Source: an uncultured Victivallis sp.
GTDB taxonomy: Bacteria; Verrucomicrobiota; Lentisphaeria; Victivallales; Victivallaceae
Length of the DNA stretch: 64,000 nucleotides
Direction of reading: 5' to 3'
NCBI GenBank assembly: GCA_944389935.1
Contig: CALXOE010000009.1
Location: 1-64,000, forward strand
Shown in pieces: positions 44,775 to 54,315 of the stretch (its first letter is position 1; the number at the start of each line of letters is the position of its first letter). The notes under the pieces are model-generated. The model did no database searches. It was not told where the DNA came from and saw only the letters and a list, made by a program, of their open reading frames with translations. A program made the translations under genes and the position numbers.

Positions 44775-46440
44775 TTTTGCCGTACTCCTTCAGCTTCCCG
44801 AGCTCTTCCATTAACTGTATATTGGCATCCACCGCCCGGTAACGGCTGACAATGCCTTCGAGGTTGATGTTCGCACGCAGCAGATACAAACCGATTTCAG
44901 AGGAGTCGGATTCCGAAAGAGCGACTCCGACCGCGAGCGCGGAACGGGTGCCGTCCATGCTCCAGAGATTCCGCTGCACGCCGTAAGTGGCCTCCCGCAC
45001 CTCATCGATGATCTGCTCCCTGTCGTTGAGGAAGTCGTTCCAGAAAAACGCTTTCGGATCTTCCGGCTGATGAATGATGCTGTTTTCCAGCCGCTGCAGA
45101 GCGAGCCGGTTCGAGAGCGTTCCAATCGAGGTGAACGGCGAAGATATCGCCGTGTGGCTCGTATTGGTCACCGGCTCGAAATCTTTCATCACCCCCTCGT
45201 ATTTCACCTCCTTGAGCGACGACATCCATTTGCAGTGCTCCACCATGACAAGCTGATTGATCTTCCAGCTCGTGAGGAACTGCAGGAAATCGAGCGCCAG
45301 CTCGAAATCACGGGTCTTTTTCGGGATGCCGAATCGCCCCTGGATTCCGCTGCCGAGCTCGGTGATCCGCCCGAACGACTTTGCTCCGAGCCGATGTTTC
45401 TTGTCCAGCACCGGAATCTGAATCACTCTCACCGGGAACGGCGCATTGTTGATCATGCTGTACGCATTCCAGGTTCCATCGATGAAGAACGCCACGTTCC
45501 CGGCGAAGAAGAGGTATTTCGTCTGTTCCAGGTCGATCGCGGGGAAGCCGTCGGCAAAATACTGCCCGATCTCCGTCACAACCTCGACCGGTTCGAGCAG
45601 CCGATCTTCGCTGAGTTCGCCGCTGTTGATCTGCCGGAACAGTTCCCCCTGCTGGACTCCGTATCCGTATTTGGACCCAGTGTCGGAAAGATCCGTTCCC
45701 AGCTGCGAATTGTAGGTGCTGAAAAGCTGTCCGATCGTCCCCTTGTCGAAACCGCGCACTCCGATCGGAATAATCGGCCGCTCCTGTGCCAGACCATACT
45801 CCTTGAGTTTCCGGCAGGCCTCGAGCCAGTCGGTCAAAGTATCGGGCAGTTCGGTCGTCCCGGTCGCCTCTTCGTAAAGTTTCATGTTCACATAGAGCCG
45901 GGTCGTGTGCATGAATGTGCAGACCGAGAAAAATTCGCTGTACGCCGTATCGAGAGCGCTCAGCATATCGTCCGCAAAACTTTCACGCCAGCTCATCTTC
46001 TCCAGCGGAGTCCCCTTGTTCCACGGATTCGGACTGCCGATGTACGGCGAGAGAGCCGTAAAATACTGATTCAAAATGTCCGAGCTGCCGGTCACCTCCA
46101 GCACATCAGCCGGACTGCCGCCGATGAGCTGCGTCAGATACCACTGCGGATATCCGCGCACCGGAATTGCGACCTGCCGGACTTTCACTTTCACGCCCTG
46201 TTCGGCTTTGGCTTTCTCGTACTCGGCGATCGCCGCGTCGATTCCCTCGCGGAAACCGTCCTCAAGCTGCCAGTGTGCGATGGTAATCACCCGCGTGTCC
46301 GGGGAAAAAACCACCGACATTCCGCCGTAATTCCGAATCACCATCACGACGGAAACCACATAAAACAGCACGGCCAGAATAATCCCGAGCTTCTGGAATC
46401 TTCCGGCGTTGTAGACTTCGTCTTTGTTCTTGTCGCTCAT
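44764..46440 (-). CDS. Extracellular solute-binding protein, sugar ABC importer
   Basis: A 558-aa binding protein of the MalE/UgpB type. Residues 18-36 form a hydrophobic segment (LGIILAVLFYVVSVVMVIR) without a lipobox or an obvious signal-peptidase site. It is therefore probably held in the inner membrane by an uncleaved anchor. The mature part starts RVITIAHWQLEDGFREGIDAAIAEYEKA, typical of family 1 binding proteins, and GNVAFFIDGTWNAYSM is the hallmark sugar-binding segment. It overlaps the upstream TPR-like gene as ATGA and the downstream permease by 11 bases. Longer than the common 420-450 aa. Confidence 0.88.
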   Translation of the reverse strand: MSDKNKDEVYNAGRFQKLGIILAVLFYVVSVVMVIRNYGGMSVVFSPDTRVITIAHWQLEDGFREGIDAAIAEYEKAKAEQGVKVKVRQVAIPVRGYPQWYLTQLIGGSPADVLEVTGSSDILNQYFTALSPYIGSPNPWNKGTPLEKMSWRESFADDMLSALDTAYSEFFSVCTFMHTTRLYVNMKLYEEATGTTELPDTLTDWLEACRKLKEYGLAQERPIIPIGVRGFDKGTIGQLFSTYNSQLGTDLSDTGSKYGYGVQQGELFRQINSGELSEDRLLEPVEVVTEIGQYFADGFPAIDLEQTKYLFFAGNVAFFIDGTWNAYSMINNAPFPVRVIQIPVLDKKHRLGAKSFGRITELGSGIQGRFGIPKKTRDFELALDFLQFLTSWKINQLVMVEHCKWMSSLKEVKYEGVMKDFEPVTNTSHTAISSPFTSIGTLSNRLALQRLENSIIHQPEDPKAFFWNDFLNDREQIIDEVREATYGVQRNLWSMDGTRSALAVGVALSESDSSEIGLYLLRANINLEGIVSRYRAVDANIQLMEELGKLKEYGKNGD

Positions 46441-47261
46441 TTTCCGCCCTCGCCGAGTTCCTCAAGGAAACGCTGAGCGACAGCAGCCTGCCCTGAATAC
46501 GGGTAACGCTCCAGATATTCCTTGTAATATTTGACCGCCAACGGTTTGTCGCCGATTTTCTTGTGGTAGAGAAACGCCAGACGAAAGAGTCCGCTGCGAT
46601 TCTCGCTCGGATTTGCAAACCCGATTTCATACCCCTCCTGCAGATGGCGGGCAGCGGTTTTGTAGTCATTTTTCAGACGGATGTACTCGTATTCCGCCAG
46701 CAGATGAATCGGCGGCAGAAGTTTCGGGTCGCCGGAAAAATCACGGAGAAAGGTCTCAAGCTCCTCGAAAGCCGCCTCCTGTTGAGCGGGATCCTCGAGG
46801 CGTTCGCGAATCAGATAGAGAAATGCGTTGCGGGCGGCGGAACTGCCCGGCGCCATCGCCATAACCTTCCGGAAAATCTTCTCATGGTCGTATCGGTCAC
46901 CGGCGTCGCCGTAAAGTTCCCGGCGCTCTTTCATAAGCTGGGCGGTCCGGGCGAGTGCAACGCCAGCCTCAAGCCGATAGTCGAGCGGCATTTTCTCGTT
47001 GTAGAAAAGTTCCGCCAGGGTCAACTGCCCGCGACCGATATCCTGCCGGCTGCGGTCATACAGATCGCAAAGCCCGGCGACCAACTGTCCCTCCGGCGTA
47101 TCCGGAATCTGCCTGGCCAGCTTGCCGGCCAGCGTGTAATCCATGGCCGCATACGCCTTCAAAGCCTCGTGCGGCGTATTCCTGCCTGTTCCGGACCCCT
47201 CTGCTCCGACGACTCCCGCCCCCGCAAGAGCCACGGCCAGAACCCACAATGGTTTGACCAT
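46437..47261 (-). CDS. Secreted TPR-like repeat protein in the ABC operon
   Basis: A 274-aa protein with a signal peptide (about 1-20) and helix-turn-helix repeats of TPR type, clearest at the C-terminus (FRLAFLYHKKIGDKPLAVKYYKEYLERYPYSG). Probably periplasmic. AAGGAGG precedes the ATG. First gene of the operon and overlapping the binding protein start by 4 bases. TPR proteins in this position may help assemble or deliver to the importer; this is inference from context only. Confidence 0.75.
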   Translation of the reverse strand: MVKPLWVLAVALAGAGVVGAEGSGTGRNTPHEALKAYAAMDYTLAGKLARQIPDTPEGQLVAGLCDLYDRSRQDIGRGQLTLAELFYNEKMPLDYRLEAGVALARTAQLMKERRELYGDAGDRYDHEKIFRKVMAMAPGSSAARNAFLYLIRERLEDPAQQEAAFEELETFLRDFSGDPKLLPPIHLLAEYEYIRLKNDYKTAARHLQEGYEIGFANPSENRSGLFRLAFLYHKKIGDKPLAVKYYKEYLERYPYSGQAAVAQRFLEELGEGGK

Positions 47262-47358
47262 CGCACCTCCTTTGATCCCGCACCCGGCGGAACCGTTGTT
47301 TACACCAGTCCCCGGGGATCCCCCTCGCCCCGGACGATCTTGCTCAACATATTTTTAA

Positions 47359-47387
47359 ACCATAGTACGACCTCGGCAAAATGTCAA
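47359..47387 (-). promoter_or_regulatory. Candidate promoter of the ABC importer operon
   Basis: On the minus strand a consensus TTGACA (47382-47387), 17 bases, TATGGT (47359-47364). Leader about 90 bases. The preceding transglutaminase gene ends at 47444 with a T-rich run but no clear hairpin between. Confidence 0.6.
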
Positions 47388-47443
47388 CGCCGTCCCCAGA
47401 AAAAAAACGATTTTTTCCGGATTCGGCGACGGGCCGACCCGTT

Positions 47444-49672
47444 TCAGTCATCAACGGCATATCGTTTGACTATATAATGTTTCAGGTAGCCGGTCAGTTC
47501 GACCCGGCGTGGCGGCGGCAGCGCCGGATGCTGTTCCACGATGGCAAGCAATTCGGCGGCCGTCGGAACTTCATCGCGCCCGATCAGTTTGCGACGGCGC
47601 AATCGGCGCAACAGTCGGCGGTACTCTTTCTGCAGTTTGCGCTTTTCCGGCGTCAGATGGTCGGATGGACGCCGCTTCCGATGATACAGCAGCATCCGCA
47701 GGACAAAACCGATTATGAATCCCGTCAATCCGCCCCAGAGCGGATGCGTCACCAGATAGACGGCCCAATCCCAGCTCAGCAGCAGAATCGCCATGGCGCC
47801 GTCGGCAAAATGCCCGCGCCGCAGACTGCTCAGAATCTCGAACCAGGAAAGCCGCAGATAATCGCCGCGGCTGGCGATCCTCTCCTGCCATGAATCCGGG
47901 CGGGGCGACGCCGCGGTCACCGAGGGCGGCGTCGTATCGACGATCACCCATTTCCGGTTCTGCCGGTCATATGCCTCCACCCAGGCATGGGCATCACCAT
48001 AACGGGCGATGAAATACTTCCCGGACGGATGAGGCTCATTACAGATGAAGCCGCTCACATACCGGGCGGGGACTCCCGCACTGCGCAGCAGAAGCACGGT
48101 CGCGGACGCGAACAGCTCGCAATGGGCCCGACGCCGCTCCGTCAGGAAGAATTTGACCGGATCACTCGGTCGCCACCACTGGCGGAACCGGTTGCGTCCG
48201 CGCCTCTCAACAGCGCCCTCCGCCAGGCGTCCCGCAACCCGCATTCCCATTCGGACTCCGGGACGCCGTGCCACCCCCCGGTCCGCCCCCGGCGGGGGAC
48301 GGCGAAGCGGCCGTCGCCGGGCGGATCTTTCGCGCACGGGTTCGGACTTCGGCCCCTGCCAGTCGAGTGAGTACTCGAAATTCTGATCGAAATACTCCTG
48401 AAGTTTCTGGAAACGCTCCGCATCGGTCGTGCACATTGCCAGGCCGAGCTCGTCGACAATCCCGTTCAATACGGGCTCGATTTCACGAGGGACTTCGAGA
48501 AACTCCCGACCGGGCCGGGCGGGCTGCTGCATGGCGGTCTCCCCCCCGGACGTTTCAGTGAAGACCGTGTATCCGCCCTCACGGACAAACTGCTCGACCT
48601 CAATGTGCCCGTCCCGGAATCGCAGCACGCGCGAAGCGATCAGCGACAGAGAAACCAGATCTCCGGGGACGGCCAGAACATTTCCCAGCAGCGAATCATC
48701 CGGGTAAATATCCCAGCGGTTGCCGGTTTTCTCCATGCGGATGACCGAATAGAGCTGCTCGGCGGAGAATGAGCCGTCCGAAATCGTCGTTGCCAGCGGA
48801 GTGCCAAGCACCTCCTCCAGACTGTGCCATACACCGCGCTCATAGCGGTGGAACGAGCGGCTGCGCAGATATCCCGGAGCCGTCTCCCCCACGGCCCGCA
48901 GCGCAACCCGGTCGGACATGGTGAAGAATTCCGGCGGCATCGCAAGCATGAGGTTCGGGGAAGCCCCCAGTTGCATGGCACTTCCTCCGGATTTGTAGAG
49001 CTGCCGGATGCCCACGCGCAGCAGGGCGTTTTCGAGACTGCGGAACATGTTCTCATTCCGCCGGTACTCTCTGAACTCCAGTACGATCAGTCCGCAGATT
49101 CCGGCGAGTGCGATCATCAACAGCCCGAACCGGCGCCAGTTGCCCCGCTTCGCCCCGGAACGGCTCGCAAACAACGTCGCCAGAATCGACGCCCCCATCG
49201 TCGCCCCGAAAAACCAGGGGAACAGAACCAGAAGCCGGGAGGCCTCACTCTCCCGTTCCGGAATGAGTCCGTCGAGCCGGATATCTCCGCCGAGACCGAA
49301 CGAAACCATCGCCGCCGCCGCGGCGATGCCGATCACATGTCCCCGTCGCCGGAAACCGGCGGCGAGCGCCCCGAGATAGAGCACGAACGGCACCGACAGC
49401 GCCGGCCGTGAGAAAATCGCCATGAAACCGAACCGGTCCTGCTTCATCGGAGCGAGATAATTCCCGAACAGCGTGAGAGCCATCGCCAGCACCGTCAAAT
49501 AGATGACGGAACGGTCGCTGATCCGCCAGCCTTTCGATTTCAACGACGAGAACACCAGCAAGATCACTGTGATGACAAAGACATGCGGCAACTCCGTGAT
49601 CACACTGAAATAGAATGCCGCCGGCAGCAGAATCGCGGCCGCCCACAAAACGATTTTCCTGGATTGATCCAT
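47444..49672 (-). CDS. TgpA-like membrane transglutaminase-domain protein
   Basis: A 742-aa inner-membrane protein. Six to seven N-terminal hydrophobic segments lead to a periplasmic transglutaminase-like domain and a final membrane helix (about WAVYLVTHPLWGGLTGFIIGF) with a basic cytoplasmic tail. The Cys-His-Asp triad is present: RRAHCELFA, GDAHAWVEAY and WVIVDTTPP. Between the first strand (QNFEYSLDWQ) and DPVKFFL lies an unusual 66-residue segment with 19 arginines (about 48160-48356), which may be a double frameshift. Starts 2 bases after the DUF58 stop; the start at 49672 fits the TgpA N-terminus. Operon partner of DUF58 as in many bacteria. Confidence 0.85.
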   Translation of the reverse strand: MDQSRKIVLWAAAILLPAAFYFSVITELPHVFVITVILLVFSSLKSKGWRISDRSVIYLTVLAMALTLFGNYLAPMKQDRFGFMAIFSRPALSVPFVLYLGALAAGFRRRGHVIGIAAAAAMVSFGLGGDIRLDGLIPERESEASRLLVLFPWFFGATMGASILATLFASRSGAKRGNWRRFGLLMIALAGICGLIVLEFREYRRNENMFRSLENALLRVGIRQLYKSGGSAMQLGASPNLMLAMPPEFFTMSDRVALRAVGETAPGYLRSRSFHRYERGVWHSLEEVLGTPLATTISDGSFSAEQLYSVIRMEKTGNRWDIYPDDSLLGNVLAVPGDLVSLSLIASRVLRFRDGHIEVEQFVREGGYTVFTETSGGETAMQQPARPGREFLEVPREIEPVLNGIVDELGLAMCTTDAERFQKLQEYFDQNFEYSLDWQGPKSEPVRERSARRRPLRRPPPGADRGVARRPGVRMGMRVAGRLAEGAVERRGRNRFRQWWRPSDPVKFFLTERRRAHCELFASATVLLLRSAGVPARYVSGFICNEPHPSGKYFIARYGDAHAWVEAYDRQNRKWVIVDTTPPSVTAASPRPDSWQERIASRGDYLRLSWFEILSSLRRGHFADGAMAILLLSWDWAVYLVTHPLWGGLTGFIIGFVLRMLLYHRKRRPSDHLTPEKRKLQKEYRRLLRRLRRRKLIGRDEVPTAAELLAIVEQHPALPPPRRVELTGYLKHYIVKRYAVDD

Positions 49673-49674
49673 CG

Positions 49675-51015
49675 TTACAGCTCTCTCACCATTCCGGAAC
49701 GGATCGCCTGCGGAGAAAGCGCAACCCATTCCGGTGGCAGCTCCGACGGCGAATCGGTAATCAGAAACACCCGCAGCGACACGTCGCTTTCACGCAATCG
49801 TTCGACAAATTTCCGACGTTCGGGGTCGTCCCCGATCAGCACGACCACCGCGCCTCCGACTTCGGACAGATCCCGGAACACATCCGGCTCGAGCTGGGGC
49901 AGCGCCGGCTCGGGCGACGGCTCGATCCCGCTCAAGATATCGCACACCGCCTCGAAACTCGTCGTGCCGCGCCCCGTTTCGAGATGATGCACCTCGAGTC
50001 CGACGGCGAACAGTTCGACGGCGGCCTCTCCCCGGGAAAAATATTCCGCGAGGGCTGCGGTAAGTTCCAGGGCAGCTTCGAGCTCTTCGGATTCCTTCGG
50101 CATTTTCCGGAGCCGCTGCCATAAGGTCGGCGGCGGAACGTATGTGTCTGTGACCAGCGCAATCCGCTTGAGTTCATCTTCCTCGAACTCCTTGACCACA
50201 AACGATCCGAGCCGGGCAGTACCGGGCCAGTCGATCCGGCGGATATCGTCGCCCTCGCGATAGTCGCGCACGCCCATGAGCTCCATCGATTCGCCGATTT
50301 TGGAATAACGTGCCATTCCCTCGGCCTGGTTCCGGGCTCCGAGAGGGAGTTTGAATTTCGTCAGAGAGGTAAACGCCGGATAAACGGACAGCATTCTCGC
50401 ATCTTTCCGCCACCGGCAACTCCACTTGATCAAATTGAACGGGAAACGCGACTCGACCCGCGCCGTGTAAATCAAATGACGTCCGCGCCGTTTTGCATAC
50501 ACGATGCTTTCGAGTTTGACTTCGGCTTTCGGCGGCAGCTCCGCCAGCGCGGCATGCTGTTCAGTCGAAAGTCCCGGTCCGTAATGGAACGGGTCGGCCC
50601 AGATGTCCCACGCCGGCAACCGGCGGCGGTTGTGCAGAATGAATTGAACCTTGAAACGCGATTTCGCCCGGACCCGGTCCGGCATCAGGCGGACGATGTC
50701 GACCCGCGGCCGATACCAGAAACCGAGAATCAGCTCCACGAGGAACACCGCAAGAAAAATCAGAACCATCACCCGCATCGGGGAATCCATCGCCACGGAA
50801 GCATAGCCGGTCAACAACAGCGCCGCCGGCACCAGATAAAAACTGACCGGCGACAGGAAGAGACGCACCAGACCGACCGACCACGCGAACAGCGCGAGCG
50901 TGCTGGAACGGTACTTGTGCCGGCCGTCCCGCCGCAGCGCGCTTAATTGAAACGTCTCGGGGCCATCGAGAAAACGGCTCAGTTTGCGCTGAATGTAGGC
51001 ATCGTAATCAAACAT
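49675..51015 (-). CDS. DUF58-domain protein
   Basis: A 446-aa protein with two membrane helices near residues 37-100 followed by a beta-rich region and the DUF58 core GVRDYREGDDIRRIDWPGTARLGSFVVKEFE. The rest resembles a von Willebrand A-type fold (RIALVTDTYVPPP, VVVLIGDDPERRKFVERLRE). DUF58 proteins work with MoxR ATPases and TgpA-type transglutaminases; both occur in this window, but moxR is not adjacent. Starts directly after the stop of the giant upstream gene (TAAATG). Confidence 0.9.
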   Translation of the reverse strand: MFDYDAYIQRKLSRFLDGPETFQLSALRRDGRHKYRSSTLALFAWSVGLVRLFLSPVSFYLVPAALLLTGYASVAMDSPMRVMVLIFLAVFLVELILGFWYRPRVDIVRLMPDRVRAKSRFKVQFILHNRRRLPAWDIWADPFHYGPGLSTEQHAALAELPPKAEVKLESIVYAKRRGRHLIYTARVESRFPFNLIKWSCRWRKDARMLSVYPAFTSLTKFKLPLGARNQAEGMARYSKIGESMELMGVRDYREGDDIRRIDWPGTARLGSFVVKEFEEDELKRIALVTDTYVPPPTLWQRLRKMPKESEELEAALELTAALAEYFSRGEAAVELFAVGLEVHHLETGRGTTSFEAVCDILSGIEPSPEPALPQLEPDVFRDLSEVGGAVVVLIGDDPERRKFVERLRESDVSLRVFLITDSPSELPPEWVALSPQAIRSGMVREL

Positions 51016-54000
51016 TTACGGTTTCTCCCCGTCTCCGTCCTCCGCGGGAATCCGGTAATCGATGGACAGCTCGATCTCACCGTCCAGCCCGAACGCAGCC
51101 GGATTCACGGAACGGATCAATCTCCGGTAATTGTCGTCCCGCACCTTGATCGTTCCGGCGGGCCGTCCCGTCGCGGAAACGCTCAGGAGCGCACTGCCGG
51201 CAGGCTCCCTTTCAAACCGCAGCCGAAGCGATCGACAGTGGAAATCCCGCAGCATCTCCAGATAAAAGCGCTGCCGCGCTCCTCCCCCGGAAGCCAGCAC
51301 GAAAGGCTCAAGCGCCTGCAGATTCAGCCGTTCGCTGCCGGAGGAGGTCAATTCCGCAGAAACGAGCTCCGGCCGACGGCCGTCGAAGTAAAGACGCCAG
51401 AACAACATGCCGTCGGCCCGCCCGCCGATCGTCCCCCGCTCGACGCCAAGTTCCCGGAGCAATCCGCTCCATTCGAGGGAGCGGATCACGACGCCGACTT
51501 CGACGCTCTCTGTTCCGCTGCGCAGCGTAAACGGAGACGCGAGACGAACCCGGCCGCCCCAGATGTTCCCGGAACCGCTCAGGACATCGCACTCGTCCGG
51601 GCGCAGCAGCCGGAATGCCAGCATGCCGTTCCGCACCTGAAGCGCGCCGGCGGCGATCTCGCCGAACCGGAGCTCTCCACCGGGATTCCGCGTCCCGGAA
51701 CCCGCACCGGGGAGTCGGATCGTCCCGTGGAGTTTTTTCAATACCATACCCGGCGCCTCAAGCGTGCCGTCGGCGGCGGTGAGTTCACAGCTCCAGTCAC
51801 TTCCGGCTGCGGAAAATCCGAACGTGCCGCGACCGGAAACGCCGCCGGAAAATCGCATATCCGCCACCGTCGGACCGGGCAGAACCGCAGCCGCCGGCAG
51901 AGGTTTTTCGAGAACGACCTTGTCGAGCACATACTCTCCGGAGAGGCCCCATCCGGGCGTCCGGGAGCATTCGCCCGAGAAACGCAGCGCCTCCCCCTGC
52001 CAGAATTCGGAGGCGGCACACCCCTCGAACGAACACTCTCCTCCGGCGAGGCGGAGTTTTCCGGAAGCAGCCCGGATCACGTTTCCGGGCGAGACGACCC
52101 GGTTGCTCCGAAACGTGCCCTCCCCCTGCGCCCCGTCGGCGGTCCATGTCAGCGGCAGCGTGATCGCAATCTCATCCATGCCATGCTGCTGCTCGAAAAT
52201 CGAGCCGCCCGAGAGTTCATAACTGCCATGAAACATCCCGTCATCTCCGCGTTTGAACGAGAGGGTCTGACGTTCCGCGCCCAGTTTCCAGACGGAGGAA
52301 ACGTCGCCGAAACGCGACTCCAACGACTCCAGAACCGCCTGAAAACCCGAAAGCTCCGATCGCTCGAAGAGCGCATCACAGTGGAATGAGCGGAACGTTC
52401 CGGCGAGCTCATCGGTTTCGGCCGTTCCGGCGGGCATATCGAATTTCACATGCCAGCGGTCCGGCAGCAGACCGGATTCACGCAGCTCCCCGCTCCAGGA
52501 GAGCTGAGCGGCGGGCACCATGAGCGCCCCGCCGAAAGCGGAAAGGGTCGTTCCGCTCGAATCCATCCGGCCGATCAGATTGTCGCCCGGCTTGAGTGAG
52601 TTGCGGTCGAACTGCAAAGTGAACACCGGTTCAGCCGCGGATATCTCACACTCGGGATAGCGGAAGTTGCCGTTTTCCGCCCCGCCCGAGACCCGGATTC
52701 TGGCCACTTCCCATCCGGAGGAAAGCTCGGCGAAGCCGGACAGGTGCAGATCCTTGAGTTCACCTGAGCCGAACATCGAGCGAACCGGATTGACCCGGCG
52801 GATCTCGACCGCTCCCTCGATCCGCCGCAACGGGAAACCGCCGCCCCCATCCGGCGCAATCATCGTCGAAAAGTTTCCGGAAAAGCCCTCCATTTTCAGT
52901 TTCGGGACGCCCCCGCCATACAGATTGATGCCGGCGAGCTCCGGCTCGAGCACCAGAAGCGCCTCTTTCTCTCCCGCCTGCCGGGAAAACCGGAACGACG
53001 CGAGGGCGGAAGTCGCGCTCCAGGCGCTCTCGGGATTCGTCCAGTCGAGTCTCGAACTGCGCAGCAGACCCGAAAGTTCAAATCCGGAATTTTCCGGGTT
53101 GTCATAATCGAAACTCCAGCTTCCGGAGAGCGTTCCAGGCTGAGCTTCGAGCTCCTGCGGATTGCCGGGAGCACGGTATTTGAGCGTTTCAAACCCGAGG
53201 GAAAAGTCGATGCTGCCGCGGGAACGGGTTCCGCCACCTGAGATCTTCGGAGAGCGCCAGATGCAACTGAAAAATCCCGGCGGCAGCTCGCCGCTCCAGC
53301 GCACGGCCCGGTCGGAACTCTCCGACTGCCGGAACATCCAGTCCCCGCTCTCCCGGTTGTACTGCCCGTCGATGCGCATGACGCCGGAGAGTTCGCCGAC
53401 CGGAGGAGAATTCACGATCGAAAAACGGATCTCCGGGTCTCGTTCTCCGCCCGATACGGTCAGCATCCCGAGCGGAAGTTCAAAGGGCAGCGTCAATGTG
53501 GTTTCAGGCAGCACCACCTCCCAGGAGCCGCCCGGACCGTGCCAGTGAAAATCCGCCCGCGTTCCCGGAGATATCGCCCAGACTCCGCCGGAAATCGCGG
53601 TTTCGTCGGCAAAGCGCAACTCCCCGCGGAACGAACGGACCGGTTTGAGCCCGTTCAGGTCAAGCTGAACCGCTCCCGCCGTCTCAATCGATCCGGAAAA
53701 CAACAGTTCGGTCGGGGCTCGACTGCCGAAAAGCGCCAGCAGTTCCGGAGTAACGCGGCCGTGGAATTTCAATTCCGCCACCCGTTTCCCCGGATCGAGC
53801 GTGCCCGTCGCCTCGATTCCGGGATTCGGCATGGAGAACTCCAGCTGCAGCTGCTCCGCCGTCACCGGCTCCCAGCGAAGTGTGAACGGAAACGACCGCC
53901 CCTCCGGTCCGCTCCGGAACACCCCTTCCGCCGAAAATCGCGCAGGCAGTGTTTTCGCCACAGTCGAACCCGCGAGAATCGGCAGCAGAGATTCCATGCG

Positions 54001-54315
54001 GGCGATTTCAGCTCCGCGGATCCGGATGGCGACGGGGAGCCCGGCGGAATCGAGATCTAGCTCGACGGTTTCACACCCCGCGGCAAACGTTCCGTCGCTC
54101 CGGCAGACCAGCTTTTTCACCAGAAGCCTGCCCGGGGCTGTCTCCTCGATCTCCGCGGCCTCGAGTCCCTTCACTGAGGCGATCACAAGCTCCGCCGCGC
54201 GGACCGGCGAACGGCGCAGATACCAGTACGCGGCGGCAGCCACCGCGGCGAAGAACAGCGCCAGAATCAGCACGAAGCCGAGCGGGATTCGATAGATGTT
54301 GCGACTGCGGCTCAT
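51016..54315 (-). CDS. Very large AsmA/YdbH-like envelope protein
   Basis: A 1099-aa protein with one N-terminal membrane anchor (about residues 12-30, LGFVLILALFFAAVAAAAYWY) and an otherwise beta-rich, repetitive sequence. Many FSGSxxW-like strands recur, and a C-terminal region GRADGMLFWRLYFDGRRPELVSAELTSS matches the style of the YdbH domain. YdbH and relatives form long hydrophobic grooves that carry phospholipid between inner and outer membranes. The assignment is by architecture and the C-terminal pattern, not by a firm match. Start at 54315 overlaps the upstream stop as ATGA; GGGAGG is about 11 bases away. Confidence 0.65.
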   Translation of the reverse strand: MSRSRNIYRIPLGFVLILALFFAAVAAAAYWYLRRSPVRAAELVIASVKGLEAAEIEETAPGRLLVKKLVCRSDGTFAAGCETVELDLDSAGLPVAIRIRGAEIARMESLLPILAGSTVAKTLPARFSAEGVFRSGPEGRSFPFTLRWEPVTAEQLQLEFSMPNPGIEATGTLDPGKRVAELKFHGRVTPELLALFGSRAPTELLFSGSIETAGAVQLDLNGLKPVRSFRGELRFADETAISGGVWAISPGTRADFHWHGPGGSWEVVLPETTLTLPFELPLGMLTVSGGERDPEIRFSIVNSPPVGELSGVMRIDGQYNRESGDWMFRQSESSDRAVRWSGELPPGFFSCIWRSPKISGGGTRSRGSIDFSLGFETLKYRAPGNPQELEAQPGTLSGSWSFDYDNPENSGFELSGLLRSSRLDWTNPESAWSATSALASFRFSRQAGEKEALLVLEPELAGINLYGGGVPKLKMEGFSGNFSTMIAPDGGGGFPLRRIEGAVEIRRVNPVRSMFGSGELKDLHLSGFAELSSGWEVARIRVSGGAENGNFRYPECEISAAEPVFTLQFDRNSLKPGDNLIGRMDSSGTTLSAFGGALMVPAAQLSWSGELRESGLLPDRWHVKFDMPAGTAETDELAGTFRSFHCDALFERSELSGFQAVLESLESRFGDVSSVWKLGAERQTLSFKRGDDGMFHGSYELSGGSIFEQQHGMDEIAITLPLTWTADGAQGEGTFRSNRVVSPGNVIRAASGKLRLAGGECSFEGCAASEFWQGEALRFSGECSRTPGWGLSGEYVLDKVVLEKPLPAAAVLPGPTVADMRFSGGVSGRGTFGFSAAGSDWSCELTAADGTLEAPGMVLKKLHGTIRLPGAGSGTRNPGGELRFGEIAAGALQVRNGMLAFRLLRPDECDVLSGSGNIWGGRVRLASPFTLRSGTESVEVGVVIRSLEWSGLLRELGVERGTIGGRADGMLFWRLYFDGRRPELVSAELTSSGSERLNLQALEPFVLASGGGARQRFYLEMLRDFHCRSLRLRFEREPAGSALLSVSATGRPAGTIKVRDDNYRRLIRSVNPAAFGLDGEIELSIDYRIPAEDGDGEKP

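Noticed and set aside
47396..47420. A/T-rich stem (A run then T run) after the transglutaminase gene as a terminator
   Set aside because: The stem is almost all A-T pairs and imperfect at the ends, so it is too weak to call.
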